The notes below the pieces were generated by a model. It was not told where the DNA came from and searched no databases. It was given only the letters and a program-made list of their open reading frames with translations. From NCBI RefSeq assembly GCF_020184175.1, contig NC_065532.1, positions 6,324,001-6,388,000 on the forward strand: a stretch of DNA of 64,000 nucleotides, given 5' to 3'. This document shows positions 23,851-35,310 of the stretch, one piece after another (positions within the stretch are counted from its first letter, which is position 1; each line of letters begins with the position of its first letter). A program made the position numbers and the translations under genes. The DNA is from Aphis gossypii (taxonomy: Eukaryota > Arthropoda > Insecta > Hemiptera > Aphididae).

Positions 23851-26538
23851 ATGGGTCAATTTATAAGTACAAGTCACAACGACAACAGCAATGATGAGCT
23901 TATTAATTCATTAATTAGGAGAGAGTATATACATACAATTAATGTGGAAAAAGCATTCAGATGTGTCGACCGTGGCTTTTATTATACCAGTGGTAGTAAA
24001 CAAATCGCCTATAGAGACAATGCTTGGCAATCGGATAAAATTCATTTGTCTGCACCGAGTGTTTATGCTACTGTTTTAGAATGTTTGGATTTGCACAAAG
24101 GTCATGTGTTTTTAAACATTGGTTCTGGAGTAGGGTACTTTAGTACTCTAGCTGGTCTTCTATTGGGTAAGCGTTATGTCAACATTTGTTCATTGTACTA
24201 CCTATAAATTTATACTCTAGATATGGATAACATTTTCCTTTATTCTTTATAGGCGTTAATGGTGTTAATCATGGAATTGAAATTCATAAGTCTCTAATAG
24301 ATATTGCATATACTAAGTTAGATGAGTTTAAACAAAATGCTGCAGCAATTGATTATTTTGAATTTTGTGAACCAGTATTCATCGAAGGTATAATATATTT
24401 TATTTATATTAATTGAAATAATTGAATGAGTATCTACTTTTAAATGAATCTTATGAAAAAAATCAGTTTTAAATATGGGTTATAACTTATAACTGTTTCT
24501 TAAGAAGACGTTACACCCACATGTGTTGGTATTCGTCTTACATACATACAACATAACAAATTTAGAATAAATTTTATGCTATTTATTTTAACATTAGAGT
24601 AAATTTACCTTTCATTAAAATTTGAGGTAATAATATTATCTAGACTAGTGCAACTCATAGGTTTTTATTGACATTTTATTTTTAATTGAGTTACGAGCAT
24701 TTTAAAGTTTTAATATTAAATATTAACTATAACTCACTTAAAAAGTGTCCTCTTAAAAGTATTTGTAGTATATATACAATGTGTTCACCAATTTAGGGAA
24801 CACTGAATTTCTTGGCCGGTTTTTTTTTACAAACTGATGGTATATAAATACACATTTTTCGATAAATTTCAAAATTTTTGAAATGTTGGTTTGCACATGT
24901 TCAGTAAATACTTTTTTTGAATAACACCTATTTTGAACACCATATTTAGATAGGCCTATTTTTTTAAAAGCAATTTTTATGCATCAACTATGGTTCTAAA
25001 TTAAAAATTGACTGAATAAGAGCCATGTCAATTTTAATAAATAATATATAATATATAATTAATTCTTATTGGTTACTTTTTGAATATTTATACATATATT
25101 TTTTAGAAAGTGTTATAATTTTATACCCATATTATGTTAGTCTTGTTTATGAAACTTCTAAAAAAAATACGTACAAATATTCAAAAACTAACCAATAAGA
25201 ACTAATTTTAAATGATTTTAAATTTTTTTAAAATAATAAAAAAAATATTTTATTTATTAAAATTGACATGGCTCTTATACAGTCAATTTTGAATTTAGAA
25301 CCATAGTTAGGTTATAGCCTATCCGAATATGGTATTCAAAATAGGTGTTGCTATTCAAAAAAAAAAAAGTATTTACTGAGTATGTGCAGACCAAAATTTC
25401 AAAAAAATTTTAAATGTATCGAATAATGTGTGTTTATATACCACCAGCTTGTAAAAAAAAAAATCTGGTTGAGAAATTCAATGTTCCCTAAATTGGTGAA
25501 CAACCTGTGTAAACGTTATACAAATTTTATAAAAAAAACTTTGCGAAATGGGTGAGTTGTTTTTCCATATAATAGTTGTGGTCTTTTCGATATTGTATAG
25601 TTAGTAGTTATTTGTCATTAGATTACGAAGTTCCCTCATAGTTTTGATTATAGAAATCTTCTTTTTTTTATTAATAATACAGTAGATTGAACTACTGTTT
25701 GCCAAAAACATAGCATATAATATGTCCCTTTTGTTTAATTATATTATTTATTATTATTAACTCATAAATCAATATCAAATGTACCATAGAAGTTTAAAAT
25801 TAATCCGAATATTTTAAAAATATTGTATAGGAAATGCATGTGAACTGTCATCAGTAGGTTACTATGATCGAGTTTACTGTGGAGCTGGAGTACCACCAGC
25901 TGAATCCTCATTCATGAAAGCTCTTATTAAAGTATTGTTTTTATTTAACCGTAAAATTAGGATAAAATTTAATTAACTTTTTTTATGTATGTTTAGATTG
26001 GTGGTGTAATAGTTATGCCATTAGAAGGGTTCCTTGTAAAAATAATAAGGACAGATGAATACACATGGAAAACACTTGATGTTTTAGAAGTATCATTTAC
26101 AGATCTTGTTGTGCCTGAAAAATGTGATAAAATAAAAGTTACAAAATTTCGTAAGTTAATACATAATTATAAATTTCAAATAAATAAATTAAAACTTTTG
26201 TTGTTTTCTAGCTCCTGTTGAACCATGGAGTTTACAAGAGTTATGCAGATCAAACATACGTGCATTCATACGAGATAGTTTGAATGAAAGTATCCCCACT
26301 TTACAAATGCGCACCAAGTGTCAGCCAGATAAAAGTTATGATCAAAAATTTTTTAGCCTTGATGATCCGTCTGGTCATTTTGTTCGTATACAATATGGTG
26401 CTACTGGAGATGGACTAGTTAATTTACGCAGCATTGTAGATACATTTGCTGGTTTAGATGAGGCTATATCAGATGTGGGTTCAACATCAGAGACTGAGGC
26501 TAACGGAGGAAACAATGATGGTGATAACAATAGTGTTA

Positions 26539-26570
<32 letters not shown>

Positions 26571-27110
26571 AATGATGATAATAACGAAGAAAAAAATACA
26601 AGTAAACAATGTGATAAACATTTACTTAATAAAGTTGAATCAGATACTAAAAGGAAATCATCAGAAGCTGGATGTTCTGAACAAAATAAAACATTGCCTG
26701 GAAAACCAGAAAACACAAAAAGAATGAAAATGAACACATCTTCTGCAGTCAAAAATCTTGAAAACAGTCTATCTACTGATAGTACCAGTGATTCATCTAT
26801 ATTTAGTGATTTACCATCTGACGATGATGAAGATGATGATGGTGATTCTGAAAGTTGGGTATCAACTGATGATAATGATGACGGTTCAATGCAAAATCGT
26901 AATTTTGGTGGAATCTATAACTCTTTATTTCATGGTGATAGTAGTCCTGATAGTAGCGATTCTGATTGTGAAGCTGCTAGAGATTTGGAATTGTACCGCT
27001 TTCTCGGTGAACGAAAAGACAATCGGTTGAGCCAACTTTTAAAGGTTAATATTGATAAGTTACCAGTACCAATTTTACTCAAGCAGTTTCTCAATTATAA
27101 AAAAAAGTAA
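23851..27110 (+). CDS. PCMTD1: PCMT domain-containing protein (PCMTD1/2-like)
   Basis: Protein-L-isoaspartate O-methyltransferase-domain protein. The vertebrate relatives are Cullin-RING substrate receptors that bind SAM and carry a C-terminal SOCS/BC-like box. Exons: 23851-24166, 24253-24387, 25831-25931, 25997-26150, 26212-27110; all phases agree, 534 aa (human about 357). Seen: N-terminal MGQFIS, a plausible myristoylation signal (human MGGAVS); IHLSAPSVYA at 64-73; SAM-binding motif FLNIGSGVGYFS at 87-98; GINHGIE-like GVNHGIE; EFCEP; DRVYCGAG; GGVIVMPLEG. The extra length is an Asp/Ser-rich linker (about residues 290-490, including a run of ten Asp near 350) before the C-terminal box LPVPILLKQFLNY (human LPLPESLKAYLTY). 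Two large introns; the second carries a foldback transposon. The start is the first ATG of the family-like N-terminus. A 5' non-coding exon ending at 23115 is likely. Confidence 0.95.
24777..25509. mobile_element. Foldback / mariner-like MITE in PCMTD intron 2
   Basis: A 733-bp nearly complete inverted repeat. The left arm starts CAATGTGTTCACCAATTTAG. The right arm, read inversely, starts CACAGGTTGTTCACCAATTT. Each arm is about 320 bp, with an AT-rich centre near 25100-25180. TA lies directly outside both ends (24775-24776, 25510-25511), the target duplication of Tc1/mariner-type elements. No coding capacity. Because it is inside an intron, the pre-mRNA would form a very long hairpin. Confidence 0.85.
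26541..26590 (+). repeat. GAT trinucleotide run coding poly-Asp in PCMTD
   Basis: About ten consecutive GAT codons followed by imperfect AAT/GAT codons, all in frame with the PCMTD reading frame. This creates antisense and +1 open frames that look long but are shadows. Confidence 0.9.
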
Positions 27111-28105
27111 TTTGGTTTTTGGTGGTTTATTAATCATTTTTTTATTATATTATTCAATTATTTAGTTCTTAAATTTTTTATTTTGTGTATATAATATATA
27201 TTTATTAACTATACCTTTTTCTAGTAAAGTTGTTATCATAAGAACTTTAAAATGATTTGTACATTATTAACTAGTAGTCGTAAACATATTACATTTCGAA
27301 TTTCTTTAAGTATTTATTGTTTAAACAAAGTAACAGTTATTTTCGAAGAATACAGGAAGAACATCTGAACTTTTTAAAATGTGTAAAAAAAAAAAAAAAA
27401 CATAAATATATATATTATATTATGTTGTATTAAGGTTTATTTGAAGCTTGATTATTACATCTTTTTTTTTTTTTTTTGAAAATGTATAATTTATGTTAAT
27501 TTATTTAGTTTTAAAACAACAAGGATATCATAATATTGTCAGACTATTTAATGTTGCAATGATCATTTTTTATAAATTATAATAATTCAAATGTGCTAAA
27601 TGTTTTTGCATTTATGTAATCATCAATAAAAAAAAAGTTTTCAAGATGATTTTCACTTTTCAGTATGTTTTATTATTACTCATCACTTACGATTTCTATT
27701 TCTTAACCGTGTTGTTTCATAGAAGCCAATATTGTACTTTGAATGTGGCCAACTTTTATGTAGAAGAAATACATTATATTAATTTGTTAAACATGAAATA
27801 AACTAGTCATATTTCCCGGTTGAAACAAAATAAAACATTTATTACTTACTAAGTCTTAAGGACTGGAATAGGATATTGTCATTTTCATGGGTTGAGTTGA
27901 TAAAGTTAGCGACACTGATAGAAAATAAATAATATGTGCTAGACAAACAAGATTGTAGTGCGTAATTAGAGTCATATTACATTTTTCTACCAAAAAGGGT
28001 TTTTATTTACTAATAGCTAAGTATATATTTAAAATTTATTATTTAGGTTTTGTTTGAATAATGAGAAAAAAACAAAATATATTAAAGCATTAAAAAAAAA
28101 ACACA
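27111..28105. other. Convergent 3' region of PCMTD and FBXO21
   Basis: About 1 kb between two convergent stop codons. A candidate poly(A) signal for PCMTD is AATAAA at 27625-27630 (about 515 bases after the stop). A candidate for FBXO21 is AATAAA on the minus strand at 28002-28007 (about 100 bases after its stop). AT-rich, with poly-A/T tracts near 27387 and 27463. No other gene seen. Confidence 0.5.
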
Positions 28106-31100
28106 TTAATACTTAGGAACAACGTGTGGACCTGTAAACGGTTTAACTTTGTAGTCAAGGTTCGATGATTTACTAATAGTGTATGATAGATCATCGGGAT
28201 AAAGTTGAGCCAAATCATTAATCGGCATGAAAGCGCCCAACTCATGACTGAAATGTGTAAAAAACTTGCCAATGTTCTTGAAATTGTATTCATGTGGTTT
28301 CAGTTGTCTCTGCAATTTTTCTGTAACAACATTTTATAATAATTCAGAATCTAGACTTTATAAAAATATGTGTAATTTAAAATATTAATAACGACATATC
28401 ATCAAGTTAATACACAAAATAAACTCTGGTTATTAAATAATTATTTAAATTTAATTTGGTTCAAAACAAAATTATTATTTACAGTAGATTAATTATTGAA
28501 ATAATACAAAAAATATATTTATAAATAATGTAGTAATGTAGAAACTATTTTTTTGATAGTATTAGTAATATTTTAATGCTATAATAATTTACAATGAATC
28601 AAAAGTTTTTGAATAATGAATATTATTATTAATTATCATTTGAAGGTTTAAGTTATATCAGACCATATAATGCTTACAGGTGGAATTCAATATTCTGTGT
28701 CCTACCCAAGGCCATAACTGGGGGGAGGGTCCAGACCCCCCACCCTCGAAATTTTTAACGTAAATTATAGGTAAAAATGACAAGTGTTCAGTATCTATAT
28801 ATTTAAAAAAATGTTGGACCCCCCCCCCAAAAATATTTTTTCAGTTACGGCCTTGGTCCTACCTAACTTTATGCACCAATCTACAACAATATTAATTGTT
28901 TTTTTTTAGTTGAACATCGTTACTCCTGTAATATATTTTTATCTTTTTGACTAATCTCCCATGTGTCTTTTTCTCAGCTGTACACAATACATTTTAAAAT
29001 CTCTCTGCAAATTGTTATATAGCCTTTAAACATATATCCTTTGTCATATTCCTTTCTGTCTTACCAATTGTGTAGCTAATGAATCTCTTAACCGTATTAT
29101 GAATGTTTTTTTTTTTTGCAGTAACACTTAAACAAAAAAAAAAATAACGATTGGAACAATAACTAGACCTAAAAATATATTTACATGGGGTCAATAGCTT
29201 CATTATTTAAGTTTGTTTTTATTAATGTAGAAAAGTCGTACATGTATGTTTGTATTTTTGGTGAAAACTAAACACATCTTGTTTTCACAGGGAAAATTCT
29301 ATTTTGATGTTTTATCAATAAGACCATTTTAGAAAATATGTTCATGCAAAAATAATAAAATAAAATAGAACAAAAAGCAAAAAAAAAAATTGTTTTGATA
29401 GTAAAACTTTTTAAGCTAAATCAAAAACAATTCCAACATACCATATCTGCCTTCCCATATCGCTTTGATAACAGGGTTTAGATATTTAGCAGTAGTGTAA
29501 TGATCAGGTCTGACGAGCACATGGTACACAGTTGGATTTGGCAATGGGTTATTACTGGGAACTCTTGTCCAGCCCACAACAATACCACGTTTAGTCACTA
29601 TACTTGAACAAGAGCCATTGCCCATTGCAATGATATCAATCATCATGCCAATTGCATATTTTGGATCATGTTTCTCACCACGCGTTTTAGGTACTGAGGG
29701 GAAAATTTCTTCCCACTAATCGTTAAAAGAAGTTTAATATAAAATATTTTAATTATCAATTATAATAAGTTTTATCACTTACATCTGTGTACATAATGTC
29801 TTTCTCATCTACATGATGTGGAGCCTGAAAATATTAAAAAAATAATAACGATGTTGAGAAAAAAAATTCCTTAACTATCTGATATTTATGATATAAAAGT
29901 ATGATATTTAAGAATAGAAGAATACTCACAGAAGGATTAGATGGACTTCTAAGCAAGGGACATTGACAATAATCATAATACTGATGGAATTTTTGATATT
30001 TAAGTTCAACTTCAGAATCACCAGGTTTTAAGAGTTTTTGGAAATCCAATACATATTTATATGTAGATAAATTTTCAACAGTGAGTTGCTCCACAGTTTT
30101 ACTAAACATCCAAAATAACTAAATTAAAAAAAAAAAAAAAATTAATTTAATTTCTTTTATTGTTAATATCTACTTAAATAATTAGTTTTTATTTTATAAT
30201 ATAACATATTATTTGGAAATTTAGTATATAATTAGATGGGTAGTTATAATAGTTATTTTAGGTTTATTACTAAAACCATTCAGACTCAATTGAATGATAT
30301 TATTTTAAATTATGTGTATATTATATTTGGATTTAAAAATGTTCTAAATATTTTGCATGTTAAGACAATTTTGATCAACAGTTCTTGAGATTTTTTAAAT
30401 ATTTCTAAAGAAAATTTAAGTAAAGTTCTGAATTCTGACAGTTATATTCTACATTAGGCCATAATACTAATAAAACTAAAATGTATGTATTTAAAAATGC
30501 ATGGTACAACTAATCTTATATTTTTTAAGTAAATTATTAACCATATTACTCATTGGATAGTATAATACCTCGTATAATACAGATTGTAAATATTTTTTTC
30601 TTTTAATTGAAAAAATTTTTTTTTTATTTTTAATTACCTAATTTACTATTCAAACTTATGTTTATCTAAGTGACATACAACTTTATATATAATATAATGT
30701 CTACCTACATTTGTTTTATACATTTTGATACATTCAAAACAGTATTTACTCAAGATTAGAAAGTATTAATATATCTATACGGCAATTTTAGTTTTTGACT
30801 TGGAGGGAATTTACATATTTAAATGAAAGACTCACAGGAGGATCTGCGCTCCATATCAAAATACTAATAAAATATATTAATCTGTGTTATATTATTTTTT
30901 TTCTTACCCACATTTCTATACCTAATATTTAATAAACAATTCATATGTTTTAAATTATAATATATCTATTACTAAAATAAAAAAAATATTTTAATGAAAC
31001 GACATTTAGGTAGGATATATATTATAATTGTAACCGTTGGTTTGAAATTGAAAATGTATTTAAGATTAGTTCGTTGGACAATTTAATCATTTAACAAATC

Positions 31101-34100
31101 CTGTTCAGTGTAAATTGTTGATAAATTAGTAATTCTATCTTGATTTATGGAAGTTAGAAGCCAATTTTTAATTTTCCTCATTTCTGATTATAATATAATA
31201 TTCTGGACTTTTTGCAAATTACAGAGCCAACATTGGTAAGAAAATATTATAAATAAATTATAATTTATAAACTATAACAACATTGTATAATATCACAAAA
31301 TTAAAACTAAAAATTATAAGTTCTTTCAATTGCACACTGTGATATAACTTATAAATAAATTATTAAGTTCATAAACCAATAAGAAATAGTGCCATAATTG
31401 ATGAATTATGATTAACAAAATTAGGAATTGAAATACTAATATTTTAAATTATGACTAAGGCTGTAGAAAAAAAATAGTACTAAAAATAAACTACTATTGA
31501 CTTTATTTTAGACAAATTGAAATGTTATCGGTAATGTATTAAAATATTTGTAATTTATAATGCTATTATTAAATTCAGGGCTAAATGTATTTAGCCATGA
31601 TTAAACCTATACTATGTTTTATGTGTGGACTTGATATCTACTATAGAAAACATTTAAATAATGAATTGTTGTTTAAATTTAAGAAAATTATTTCTTTAAA
31701 CAATGTTTACTACAGTTTACTATATATAAATTGGATAATTAATAAATAATTTAATACTTCAATTAAAACACAAATTTTTAAAGGGGGTAAGCCCCACCAA
31801 CTATCTCCTCCCCAAAAATTGTGCTTATTAATATATTAATCAAGCATTGGATTATTAAAATCCTAGTATGCAACTTTTTTTTTTAAATAAGAAAGGTGAG
31901 TTAGTTATTATGAATAATTAAATATTAAGGTGCATAGGAATCAATTAATGCAACTAGAATTATTAATAATAAGATGTATATAGTACAAAGAAATCCTTAT
32001 TAGGCTTATACATTTTTTTAAATTAATTACAGATTTATGTATGAAATTTATACATGTAAACACTATAGGGTTTTTGAAGATATTACGATTTATAGAATTT
32101 TAAAATTAGTAGGTAGTATCCATATTAGATTTATAGATGTGTAACTTTTAATATAATCTTATTTCTATACAGTATAAATATTCAAACGATCAATTAGAAA
32201 TTTAAAATGACATCCATCAAACATGGCAAAATGATATTCAAGCTTATGCTTTAATACAATAATAAATGTGTATTATAACACACAATAAATTAGAGCTTAA
32301 AACTATACTTTATTACTTTATTATTTAATAAATAACAATATTGTACTACCATACAATTATCATTATGTTTGTTATAAAATAATATTGACATAATTTTAAT
32401 TTGTATTTGGAAAAAAAAATCATTAAAATGCATAAAATTAAACATTGTTTAATCATAGTCAATGTCAATTGAAACTGTGTGAGGCGAGTTATAAACTTGG
32501 CAGAATATGATAATAGTATGAATATTAAATGTTGTTATTAATAACAATAATTTCCAATGCAAAAATAATATTTGAACACCAAATAATTTAATAGCTGTAA
32601 TTTTGTATTTATTAAATAAACATTATTAGTTTGAAATATATATAAGTAAATAACTATTTTAAAAATACACGGTTAAAAATTAATTAATACATATTGTACC
32701 TATATCATATGTCAAAAACACAGGGGCTAATTCAAGCATTAGACTAAAGGAAAACGTACTGTTTCATCTAGCTATAGGAACAGCCCAGATAAGGAATTAT
32801 CAGTAATAACCATGGAAGTTCATAATAATAATCTTATACATTGATTTGATTCATCATTTTTTTTATATAATATAAAACAATTGCATTAATAGATTAATAG
32901 ATAGTTTTAAGTACTAAGAATAGTGCAACTTCAATTGAAAGGTAAAGCGTTGAATCCAATAATATAATTCATCCAGAAATTCAAATCCAAAAAAGCAAGG
33001 ATAATTCATAGGTATTTTTTCAAATTTAATTAATTTAAATCACACTTGTACTAACTTTTAAGCTGATAAATATATAATTTTTAGTACAATTTTTATACTT
33101 AACTTGAGTATTTCAAATAAAAATTGCCCAAAATATTTGAACTTTTGAGAAGTTCCAATTTAAAATTACATTTTTTCTAATTTTTATCATTTTGAATTTC
33201 TTAGTTAAAGAATTAATTTTTAATTAAAAATTAAAGATGCGACGATTTACAAAATACAGCTCTAATTGCGAGTATGTAAATAGATACTATACTCTATTCA
33301 AGTTAAATATTACTTGGTGGTAACTAGTTTTTGTAAGGAATCCCCTTACCAGGTCACACTATCTATATGCCTGGCATGTAGTAATACCAAGCTCTTGCGT
33401 ACAAGTATTGGCTTCCTCAACTTAAATAAAATTAAGATAAATTTGAAAATTATCTTTAGGTTTAATAAATTATTAGCCAATACCTTAAAAAAACTTACCC
33501 AGGAGATTGATTATTAAAAAATATATAATGATATACATACAATTGAATATCTTTAATTCATAAGTTAAAGTTATTTATATAATATACCTATATAAATTAT
33601 AAATTATTTTATGTATATGTGTAAACAATTCAAATTGTACTATAGTATTTTGATTATACAATGAATATTTACATAATATTAATAATAAAAACATTTAACT
33701 AAATAAAAAAAAAATTGTAATGTTAGTTATTATTACTTATATCAAGTTCGAGTATTAATTTTTAGAGTTCTAATATATTTTTAAAACTTAAGAATTAATA
33801 CTTACATCAACTATTGAATTTGCATTGAAATGTTCTGGTAATTTTCCTGAGACTGGACAAACCGTAGCTTTACGCATAACACCACCATTAGCAATATCTA
33901 CTAAGTAGCATGTAGGGTTTTTATGTTTATTTCCCGGCCATGAAGATGACCAAGATATAAAATTGTGAACAGATGTTGCAGTTAAGCGGACCTTTACTCC
34001 TAATCGTCTAGCAACTGATTCAAATATCACACATAACAAAGATACAGAACCTTTTCTCCGATCAATAACCTAGGTTAAATTCATTGTACCATTATTAATT

Positions 34101-35310
34101 ATGAATAATGAAATTATTGAGATTAAAATATACCTGTTGCAACAAAAAGCAATTTAGGTCATTGTTACAATAACAAACCAGTTGTTCATTAGAAAATATG
34201 ATTTGTTTCATGGTTTCAAGTATAATTATCGAACTGGTTTCATTGAATAAATCATGATCAATATTGTATTTTCCACGTTCAATCACTTGTTCCAAACAGT
34301 CTTCATATTCAAATAGTGGATGAGCTGGGTTAGTTAAATGAATGCGATTGTATACATTTATAGCTATGTTGTTTAAGCTTTTATCTGTAAAAAACATAAG
34401 TATTACAATAAAATTATCAGCATTTATCACAAATTTATTATCATTATTTTTTGTTAGAGTACTTACTTATATCGCGATATAGTGTATTAACAGTAGGACA
34501 CCACCAACGTCCCAGTAAGTGAAATCCTCGTTCAACAATTTGTTCTGCTGGTGGTAAACTTAAGAAATGACTTAACTTATAACCAAAATAGACTTGACAT
34601 GAGTAAATGAGAAATTGATGTGCCGCGTACAATATATCCAAGTTACTATAACGACTGAAAGTGAAAAAAATGAGTGTCAGTAAGTCAAACATTATTTTAC
34701 TTTACTCTGTATCACAAACATACCTTTCGTTACTCTGAAGTTGTTTATAATAAGATAAAGTGGCAGATAGAATATAATATCTATGCCCTTCATTTTCTGA
34801 GTTCAAATATTCACCAAATGGATACACATGATATGGTACATTTTTTAACTTCATGTACCGGCTTGGCATTTGTATAATTTCAGCAGGTACAGCTTTATCA
34901 AACCTCAAACGCAACATTATCTCGTCCTTCCAAGTACTTTTTTTGTCAATAACAATTTCATATTCCTCACTATCTAGTGGACCGTACCTAACATACATAA
35001 AATATCCATTATTAGTAGTTAAAAAAAATACAACGAACAACTAAGATATAAGTATATACTTTTGTATGAATTTGGATTTCCAGAGACAAGAGTTTCGTTC
35101 ATGAAACAAGCAGTTGTTAAGTTTGGAATGCGAAACAGCAAGGTTGAAGACGTCAATCAATTTCAACGAATCGCAACAGCAAATGTACTCAATCAATTCA
35201 GTTGGCAAGTCCAGGATTGTGGTAGAAGCGGTTTCGGCGGATGAACAAGCAGTACTGACGACATCATCGTCGTCTGGTTCGCGTTGTCGTTTCAGAGGTT
35301 TGGTCGTCAT
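28106..35310 (-). CDS. FBXO21: F-box only protein 21
   Basis: Substrate receptor of an SCF (SKP1-CUL1-F-box) ubiquitin ligase. Exons: 35060-35310, 34724-34987, 34467-34654, 34134-34384, 33806-34069, 29930-30118, 29783-29824, 29442-29715, 28106-28320; phases all agree, 645 aa (human about 628). Domains: F-box at 33-78 (LDLPTELIEYICCCDSL); a helical middle; a SirB1/transglutaminase-like region about 240-400 with RRKGSVSLLCVIFESVARRL, lacking the catalytic Cys as in human; and a YccV-like (hemimethylated-DNA-binding fold) domain about 500-595 with YAIGMMIDI, GIVVGW and YHVLVRPDHYTTAKYLNP. The C-terminus KFFTHFSHELGAFMPIN...LYPDDL matches the human end. A 3.7-kb intron separates exons 5 and 6; no exon was recognised in it. 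An in-frame TTG lies upstream; the ATG at 35308-35310 is chosen. Confidence 0.95.
28707..28855. mobile_element. hAT-like MITE with perfect 8-bp target duplication, in an FBXO21 intron
   Basis: A 149-bp element with inverted ends CAAGGCCATAACTG (left) and CAGTTACGGCCTTG (right), 13 of 14 matching. GTCCTACC flanks it on both sides (28699-28706, 28856-28863), an exact 8-bp duplication. The interior has a G-run/C-run pair (GGGGGGAGGGTCCAGACCCCCC and nine or more C near 28820). It sits in the last FBXO21 intron. Confidence 0.85.
30119..33805. other. Large FBXO21 intron
   Basis: 3.7 kb of AT-rich sequence between the exon ending the SirB1-like region and the exon starting LFWMFSKTV. The splice phases on either side agree directly. 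I saw no additional exon and no clear transposon; a C-rich patch near 31784-31813 may be a decayed element. The plus-strand frame at 33314-33517 lies here and has no recognisable content. Confidence 0.6.

Noticed and set aside
26375..26752. 125-codon open frame on the minus strand, Ser-rich
   Set aside because: Antisense of the GAT-rich acidic exon of PCMTD; the Ser runs are the complement of Asp codons. Same for the plus-strand Met-rich frames at 26458-26727 and 26758-27030.
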